A DNA stretch of 64,000 nt from positions 124,001-188,000 of the forward strand of contig NZ_JBHULY010000034.1 of the NCBI RefSeq assembly GCF_042684665.1. Reading direction: 5' to 3'. The stretch is from Jejuia rubra. Lineage in GTDB: Bacteria > Bacteroidota > Bacteroidia > Flavobacteriales > Flavobacteriaceae. Below the pieces are notes generated by a model. That model was not told the DNA's origin. It saw only the letters and a list, made by a program, of their open reading frames with translations, and ran no database searches. The stretch's first letter is position 1; each line of letters begins with the position of its first letter. Shown here piece by piece: positions 58,713 through 64,000 of this stretch. Made by a program: the position numbers and the translations under genes.

Positions 58713-59312
58713 ATGAACAACAGTAAGACTATCTATGATTTGCCCGATGCCGAGATAAGTCTTTTCAACAGTTTTTTTTCAAAAGAAGAAAGCGATAGCT
58801 TATATATAAGCTTAGCTGAAAATATCAATTGGCAACAAGATCAGATTAAGTTTTTCGGCAAAATATATGATGTCCCAAGGCTTACTGCTCTATACGGCAA
58901 TACCCATAAAACCTACAAATATTCTGGTATATTGATGCAACCACATCCATGGAATGAAGATTTGTTGTTTATAAAAAAGCGCATTGAAAAAGAGGCAAAG
59001 GTTGAATTTTCTACATGCCTTTTGAATTATTACAGAACAGGAAACGACAGTAATAGTTGGCATCAAGATAATGAAAAGGAACTGGGCAGAAACCCCATTA
59101 TTGCTTCGGTGTCCTTTGGTGAAACCAGACCTTTTCAATTGAAGCATATCGAGCGAAATGATTTAAAAAGGGTAGATATACCATTATCCCATGGGAGTAT
59201 GCTCTTAATGAAAGACAGCACGCAACATTTTTGGAAACACAGAATTCCAAAAACGAAAAAGGATATTGGATCAAGAATTAATCTCACTTTTAGAATCATT
59301 AAAAATGAATAG
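58713..59312 (+). CDS. alkB: AlkB-type 2-oxoglutarate/iron dioxygenase
   Basis: A 199-residue enzyme from the ATG at 58713; an upstream GTG at 58671 would lie only about 10 bp after a TAGTTTTG promoter element (58653-58660) and is less likely. The iron ligands are His 117 and Asp 119 (WHQDNE) and His 176 (WKHRIPK); 2-oxoglutarate is held by Arg 188 and Arg 194 (RINLTFR). It resembles the ALKBH2/3-like group that removes methyl groups from 1-methyladenine and 3-methylcytosine. It overlaps the cupin gene by 8 bp. Confidence 0.92.
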   Translation: MNNSKTIYDLPDAEISLFNSFFSKEESDSLYISLAENINWQQDQIKFFGKIYDVPRLTALYGNTHKTYKYSGILMQPHPWNEDLLFIKKRIEKEAKVEFSTCLLNYYRTGNDSNSWHQDNEKELGRNPIIASVSFGETRPFQLKHIERNDLKRVDIPLSHGSMLLMKDSTQHFWKHRIPKTKKDIGSRINLTFRIIKNE

Positions 59313-59730
59313 CAGAATAATAACAGTATTTCTGTTTTTAGTTACGTTATGTGCTTGCAAAACCACAAAAATCAGCGAAATCAAGGTTGAAAAACTTGCC
59401 GAAACTATAAAAAGCTGGAATGGGGATACCTTGCCAAAATACCCTGAAGGACAGCCTAAAATAACGGTCTTAAAAATTACAATTCCTCCAAAAACAAAAT
59501 TGCATAGGCATTACCACCCGGTAATCAATTCTGGTATCATGCTAAAAGGAAAATTAACAGTTGTGGATGCGGATGAAAATACGCTTTATCTAAAAGAAGG
59601 TGATGTCATCGTGGAGTTAGTAAATAAAATTCACTACGGCATAAATGAGGGTAACAGACCAGTTGAAATTGTGGTGTTTTATGCGGGTACTGAGGATTTA
59701 CCATTAACAGTACTTGCTAAGGATGACTAA
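59305..59730 (+). CDS. Cupin-domain lipoprotein
   Basis: A 141-residue protein started at the ATG at 59305, which gives a lipobox (LCACK, Cys 18). The cupin core has the metal-binding motif HRHYHP (His 67, 69, 71) and LKEGDVIVELVNKIHYG. It is translationally coupled to alkB (ATG inside the alkB end). Whether it is an enzyme or a binding protein cannot be told; lipidated cupins of this kind are envelope proteins, so the coupling to a DNA repair gene is odd. It overlaps the sirtuin gene by 14 bp at its end. Confidence 0.8.
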   Translation: MNSRIITVFLFLVTLCACKTTKISEIKVEKLAETIKSWNGDTLPKYPEGQPKITVLKITIPPKTKLHRHYHPVINSGIMLKGKLTVVDADENTLYLKEGDVIVELVNKIHYGINEGNRPVEIVVFYAGTEDLPLTVLAKDD

Positions 59731-60403
59731 TATCGTTCTTAATTAAATTTAGTGCAATTTTTACACCAACGGTGGCAGGTTCTGCAAAAACCGTTAAATT
59801 TTTTTTGCTCTCAATATTTGGTTTTGGGTCAATAAAATAGGTAGGCGTATGATCTGGCACATAATGCATCAATCCCGCCGCTGGATATACCTGCATTGAC
59901 GTACCAATAATTATCAAAATATCGGCCGTTTCGCAAATTTCCATGGCTTTTTGAACCATCGGGACATCCTCACCAAACCAAACAATATGTGGTCTTAATT
60001 GATGGCCCTTTTGGCAGACATCGCCCAGTACCAAATCGGTTTTCCATTCTTGTATATCATTGGCGTCATAAGTACTTCGAACCTTTAGCAATTCGCCATG
60101 CAAATGCACAACATTGGTGCTTCCTGCACGCTCGTGCAAATCATCTACATTTTGGGTAATGATGCTCACTTTAAAATCCTTTTCCAATGAGGCCAAATCA
60201 TGATGCGCTGAATTAGGTTCCACCTCAAAAAGTTGTCGTCTGCGTTGGTTATAAAAATCCAAAACCAACTCGGGATTAGCTCTAAAACCCTCTGGAGTAG
60301 CTACTTCCATAACGTCGTGCCCTTCCCAAAGTCCATCGGCATCCCTAAAGGTTTTAATCCCGCTTTCCGCACTCATTCCTGCAGTAAAACTATTTGTTGG
60401 CAA
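59717..60403 (-). CDS. cobB: SIR2-family NAD-dependent deacylase, N-terminus damaged
   Basis: A 228-residue sirtuin. Present: SAESGIKTFRDADGLWEGHD, the TQNVDDLHERAGS NAD loop, the catalytic His in VVHLHGELL, RPHIVWFGEDVP, and GTSMQVYPAAGL. Family members start with a beta strand followed by TGAGxSAESG; here the ORF starts at a TTG with MPTNSFTAGMSAESG, so the first Gly and the preceding strand of the NAD-binding fold are lost. Reading one base off, IVL can be seen just before, hinting at a small deletion or frameshift. It may be a pseudogene or use an abnormal start. It directly abuts the AT-rich accessory region. Confidence 0.75.
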   Translation of the reverse strand: MPTNSFTAGMSAESGIKTFRDADGLWEGHDVMEVATPEGFRANPELVLDFYNQRRRQLFEVEPNSAHHDLASLEKDFKVSIITQNVDDLHERAGSTNVVHLHGELLKVRSTYDANDIQEWKTDLVLGDVCQKGHQLRPHIVWFGEDVPMVQKAMEICETADILIIIGTSMQVYPAAGLMHYVPDHTPTYFIDPKPNIESKKNLTVFAEPATVGVKIALNLIKNDISHP

Positions 60404-61026
60404 CTAATTTATTGTTTTTAAATAATTTTTTAAATCTTTCAATGTTACTGGGCTTTGACGGGGCTTAAACAAAGGTTTAATTGACTTGTTCAATTCTAAT
60501 TAGTCTGATTTGATAGGTTTAGTTTATGGGCGGTTTAGTTTCTATTCTATATATACTTTATAAAAACTAAATGCTATGCGCCCGTTTAGTCAATCCTATC
60601 ATATTTTGGTAAACCTATTTAATGGAGATAGGATATAAAAGATAAAGCTCATCACGTGCCGTTTCGTCTTAATATTTTCATTGCAATAATCTTAGAAAGG
60701 TTAGATGGCACAAATTTCTCTACAAAAAAATTAAATAGGTGGTAGTTCATGGTGCCTTGGCACTTCTGGATTGCACCTATGTTTTATCTTACTTTTTACT
60801 ATACAACCGAAGGTTAGCCTCTAAGTGTCTTTTAATGAATGGTTTGTGTTGAAAAATGTCCTAAAAATAAAGGTGTCACACAGTATATATATAATAATAT
60901 AAAGAAAATCCAAGCCCTAATCCCTACTGATTTAGTAGGGAAACTTTGTCTTTTTGTGACCGAATTGCCAGAAAACTCAAAATAAAATAATTTTACGCAC
61001 TGGATTAATTGAACGCCTAAAGGAAT
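60404..61026. other. 623-bp AT-rich non-coding stretch with inverted repeats
   Basis: No credible ORF. It contains an imperfect inverted repeat, GATAGG...GGGCG...TTTAGTTT (60513-60541) against AAAACTAAA...GCGCCC...CCTATC (60563-60600), a perfect 12-bp palindrome GTGCC-TT-GGCAC (60752-60763) and a perfect hairpin CCCTACT/AGTAGGG (60922-60928/60934-60940). Base composition is clearly more AT-rich than upstream. It looks like the flank of a mobile element or a replication/recombination region. Confidence 0.5.
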
Positions 61027-61764
61027 ATGGAAAGCAAAATAACACTCACAAAACGCAATAGTTTAGAAGAATTAAATGAATTATTTAATAATGGCACGCC
61101 CTTATCTGGTGTTAAAATAACTTATCCAGAAGTTAAAAATAAAAAGATATACCATAAACCTTTTGGCAATGTACTTACTACAAACAGGCATCATGTTTTA
61201 CAAAATCAAGATTTTAATGGAGAACCATTTTTAAGAGGTCAATTTGAGTATATGCAAGTATTACTTCCAGAATATAGAATAAAATCTATGTACAAGTTCT
61301 ATCCTGTTTTAAAGGGTATTCTAAATGGCTATCGAGTTTGTACCAAAGCCGATAAAAATTGTTTGACTGCATTAGCCAATCAAATATATCACTATTATGC
61401 ACCGATTATACATGTATTTAGACAGACCCAAGAACGAATAGATTCATTCCGTAAGATTGAAGATATAATAAACGATGTTATTGCTACACCCTATGCATTT
61501 AACGGGCGAAAAAAGTATGAAACTATTTTTTGGAACCCAGATTACAATTTAACATCACAGGAAAAAACAGATTTATTTAATAAATACAGAGGTAAAGAAT
61601 TACTAAATAAGAATCTAAAAATATTAATAGAAATTTATACCAAAGGAATGACACAAAAAGAGCTACAAGAAAAAAGTAAAATGAGCCTTAGTACAATTAA
61701 AAGGCGTTGGAAATCAATTATAGAATTTTATAATCAAGAACAAGATTTTCTGATTGCTGCTTAA
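61027..61764 (+). CDS. Protein with C-terminal helix-turn-helix, accessory region
   Basis: A 245-residue Lys/Asn-rich protein. No known domain in the first 190 residues (KPFGNVLTTNRHHVLQNQDF, MYKFYPVLKGILNGYRVC). The C-terminal part, about 205-235 (KGMTQKELQEKSKMSLSTIKRR), reads as a helix-turn-helix. It could be a regulator or a replication protein of a mobile element; nothing in the sequence settles this. It converges with the recombinase gene. Confidence 0.65.
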   Translation: MESKITLTKRNSLEELNELFNNGTPLSGVKITYPEVKNKKIYHKPFGNVLTTNRHHVLQNQDFNGEPFLRGQFEYMQVLLPEYRIKSMYKFYPVLKGILNGYRVCTKADKNCLTALANQIYHYYAPIIHVFRQTQERIDSFRKIEDIINDVIATPYAFNGRKKYETIFWNPDYNLTSQEKTDLFNKYRGKELLNKNLKILIEIYTKGMTQKELQEKSKMSLSTIKRRWKSIIEFYNQEQDFLIAA

Positions 61765-61783
61765 CAAACCTTCCATTGTCGAT

Positions 61784-62380
61784 TTATTGATTTTTTATAA
61801 TAGACTTTACCTTTTGTACAGTTCCCAAAGACACATTGCATAACTTAGCAGTATTTCTCAAAGACTGACCCTTTTTAAGGTGTTTTACAACGTTTTTATA
61901 TCTTTGTAACACCACGTTGTCAGATTCAACAGAACCTTTAACTCTCCCTTTGTAAACGCCTTTAGCTTTAGCAATAGAAATACCCTCTCGTTGTCTTTCT
62001 AAAAGAGATTCTCTTTCCATTTCGGCAATATTAGCCATTACGGAAATGATTAATTTAAAAGCATGGTTAGGCTTGTCTTTTACTAAACTTTCTATACCTA
62101 AGTTATCCACTTTTAAGGTTACTTTCTTATCGTTAAGTATTTCTAAGGTAGATAGTATATCAAATAAATTTCTGCCAAGCCTATCAATACTATGTACTGA
62201 TATGTAATTAATGTTACTATTTTCAATTTCCGTTAACAGTTTTTTTCCTTTAGGTCTGTCTTTAAAAGGAATAGCACCACTTATAACATCTATAAATAAT
62301 GATTCATCCTTATGCTTTTTTACAAGTTGCCTCTCAGTCTTTTGATTACTGGTACTTACCCTTATATATCTTGCTTTCAT
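61784..62380 (-). CDS. Serine recombinase (resolvase/invertase family)
   Basis: A 198-residue site-specific recombinase of standard resolvase length. The nucleophile Ser 9 is in YIRVSTSNQ, with Arg 8; SIDRLGRNLFDIL and the long helix MANIAEMERESLLERQREGI follow, then the C-terminal helix-turn-helix (KKGQSLRNTAKLCNVSLGTVQKV). Its target site could lie in the flanking repeats. It is typical of plasmids, transposons and integrative elements. Confidence 0.93.
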   Translation of the reverse strand: MKARYIRVSTSNQKTERQLVKKHKDESLFIDVISGAIPFKDRPKGKKLLTEIENSNINYISVHSIDRLGRNLFDILSTLEILNDKKVTLKVDNLGIESLVKDKPNHAFKLIISVMANIAEMERESLLERQREGISIAKAKGVYKGRVKGSVESDNVVLQRYKNVVKHLKKGQSLRNTAKLCNVSLGTVQKVKSIIKNQ

Positions 62381-62424
62381 TTCTTTAAAGTTTTGAAAGC
62401 CCCCGTTATGAGGGCTTGAATGTT

Positions 62425-62946
62425 TTACATTAATCTAAAATATTGGTTGTTATGACTGGTATAATCCATCATAATGTCATTTGCCGTTCTATCCCAATCA
62501 ATATGAATATATGATGGTAAATTGGAACTAAGGTCGCCCGTTTCTTCGAGTAGTTCTTGTGTAAATTCTTGGTCGTTTGAATATTCCCCGCAATAACTTT
62601 CACTTACTTTATCTAAAATTTCTTGAATATCATTAGAACCGCCTAAGCAATAAATATAAGCTTCGACTACTTCGTCCTCATAACTGCAACTTTCTATCAC
62701 TTCAATTATGTTAAAAATATCTTCTGAAATATAAGACTCACTTATTAGGTCTAAACCTTTTATAATTTCAGAGCATTCATAATCTTGAATCATAAACTCT
62801 GGGTCATCTTCATCTTTGTGAAGTTCTCGCATTGCTTTTTTCAAATCTTCATAATCTGAATAGTCTTCTAATTTGAGCCAAGCCCCATAAATACTTCCAT
62901 TGTTGTACTTTGCATAAGTACCCACATAAATTTGTACATTTGTCAT
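62425..62946 (-). CDS. ardA: Antirestriction protein ArdA
   Basis: A 173-residue, very acidic protein, starting VQIYVGTYAKYNNGSIYGAW, the ArdA signature; the acidic SESYCGEYSNDQEF segment and the C-terminal YIHIDWDRTANDIMMDY are also conserved. ArdA mimics the shape and charge of B-form DNA and blocks type I restriction enzymes when mobile DNA enters a new host. Its presence with a serine recombinase marks this region as part of a conjugative or integrative element. Confidence 0.92.
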   Translation of the reverse strand: MTNVQIYVGTYAKYNNGSIYGAWLKLEDYSDYEDLKKAMRELHKDEDDPEFMIQDYECSEIIKGLDLISESYISEDIFNIIEVIESCSYEDEVVEAYIYCLGGSNDIQEILDKVSESYCGEYSNDQEFTQELLEETGDLSSNLPSYIHIDWDRTANDIMMDYTSHNNQYFRLM

Positions 62947-64000
62947 GTCTTTAAATTTTAATTTGCGTTAAACATTTATTGATTTGCCTTGTCGTATTCG
63001 TAGTACTTCAAGGCTTTTTTATTTAAGTTAAATATACGAAATATTAATTTACTATGCCAATTTTAGGATGGTTATAAATGATATATTTTAATCCCTTAGA
63101 TAGTGTTCAATTCATATTATTTATTATACTGCGTTTAGACTATAATCTAAAAATAGTACGTTAATTATTTTATGACAATATTATATTTATTAAGATTTTT
63201 ATTATGGAAAAATATTCCAAATTTCAAGCTGTTTTAAAATGTTGAATTTGGTTATGCAGGGGGTATTCAAAAAGATTTAATACAAGATTTTGATATGGGG
63301 GATTGTCGGTACAGACAGGGGCAAATATGCAATTTTTTTGAACCGACATTACCCCACAAAAAACCATATAAAGAAATTTTGAAAAATTCAAAAAATGAAA
63401 TAAATAAAACTTCTTCAATCTCACATATAATAAGCGATTCGAAGAATTGGAAATTTTAAAATTATCCAATTTTAAATATTAAAGTTATTTTGTTCTGAAC
63501 GTGGATTTTGGGCAAAAAATGGCATTTTGGGCAAAAAGGGGGTTATCAAGGTGTTTTTGCTTAAAAAGGCATTTTTTTGATGATTATTAAAGACCTACAA
63601 AAAACCATACAAGGTAATTTATAAATCAAATTTATTAAATCAATAAAAATCCAACTATATCAAGGAGTTCAAGCATTTTTAAAGCAAAATTATAAGATGT
63701 TTAAAATTTAAAGTTGTTCAATATCAGTTATAAATTTAGTGGTAAAAACAAGCTAAATCACGGTTTTCAGGGTGCATCCTCACAAAAGAGCATAATTATT
63801 ACTAAAAAGTCCAATTTTTTCGATTAAAATGAAGTGTCTAATTGAATTATAAAAAAGTTTTTGATAATAATCCTTTTGACAATAAAATTATGAAGTTTAT
63901 TTATGAAAAAAAATCTTTTTTTATGGAAATGGCAATTTTCAACAAGGCAATTCATCCAGTAATTCAATTTCATTAATACTTGGTATCATACACATATAAA
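62947..64000. other. 1.05-kb AT-rich non-coding stretch with structured repeats
   Basis: No convincing ORF. A hairpin GCCTTG/CAAGGC followed by T-run lies at 62985-63021. A 15-bp inverted repeat, TGGGGGATTGTCGGT (63296-63310) and ACCGACATTACCCCA (63342-63356), matches at 13 of 15 positions around a 31-bp centre. Diverged direct copies of ACAAAAAACCATAYAARG lie near 63356-63372 and 63597-63614, and ATTTTGGGCAAAAA occurs twice (63515-63540). Very low GC. It may hold a recombination site, an origin or an untranslated RNA. Confidence 0.5.

Noticed and set aside
59717..60403. CobB as cobalamin biosynthesis enzyme
   Set aside because: The motifs are those of an NAD-dependent sirtuin; the shared name does not link it to the B12 uptake genes.
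63224..63469. 81-residue minus-strand ORF in the terminal region
   Set aside because: AT-rich chance ORF that crosses the inverted repeat at 63296-63356; composition is Phe/Leu/Asn-rich with no domain.

Overview
The window is a chromosomal segment of a marine/environmental Flavobacteriaceae-like bacterium (phylum Bacteroidota). The case rests on T9SS type A C-terminal sorting domains (27521-29389, 31227-32072), housekeeping promoters of the Bacteroidota form TTG-N19/20-TAnnTTTG (rpmE2, rpmH), FecI/FecR/TonB-receptor signalling, DUF4199, DUF5777 and DUF4252 families, a 950-residue CarB without the regulatory domain, and low GC. No rRNA or tRNA gene was seen.

Layout. 1-5350: an ECF sigma factor, its small membrane partner and a Spy/CpxP-like protein, followed by two YHYH-motif proteins, a 51-residue membrane protein, a YwqK-type lipoprotein and a SCO copper protein. 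Four promoters with the same spacing (CAAGTTT-N13-CATCTRAA) lie in front of genes of this cluster, so it looks like one autoregulated envelope/metal regulon. 5462-9192: prolyl oligopeptidase, then a second sigma/membrane-partner/Spy-like set on the minus strand. 9380-9466: candidate small RNA. 9499-14622: ABC exporter, phosphosugar mutase, GT2 glycosyltransferase, DUF4199. 14780-27335: mostly housekeeping genes (L31, GlmU-like, MtaB, lytic transglycosylase, L34, CarB). 27521-32466: secreted M43 protease, and a five-gene envelope operon (OB-fold, T9SS cargo, DUF5777 barrel, CxxCH lipoprotein, YceI). 32602-37878: Asp-rich lipoprotein divergent from a FecI-FecR-TonB receptor set. 37870-41171: thioesterase, DUF3307/SatD pair behind a three-site palindromic operator, RmuC. 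41303-47489: vitamin B12 uptake (BtuFCD on minus; cobalamin riboswitch, BtuB and BtuG-like beta-propeller on plus). 47545-50339: LOV-like PAS protein, PP-loop ATPase, S41 protease. 50650-52976: a third ECF system with two DUF4252 proteins. 53200-60403: PurB, HEAT-like protein, haem-binding protein, glycosyltransferase, lipoproteins, AlkB plus cupin, and a sirtuin with a damaged 5' end. 60404-64000: AT-rich accessory DNA with an HTH protein, a serine recombinase, ArdA antirestriction protein and over 1.6 kb of structured non-coding sequence; probably the edge of a mobile element.

The intergenic regions carry many short dispersed repeats. Two families (GAGCGYAGTCGA core; CCTGAACTTGATTCAGG type) show paired base changes that preserve a hairpin, and 7-bp tandem repeats abut two genes. 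The strongest candidate for an undescribed system is the sigma-controlled YHYH/SCO/Spy cluster at 277-5298 with its own promoter motif.
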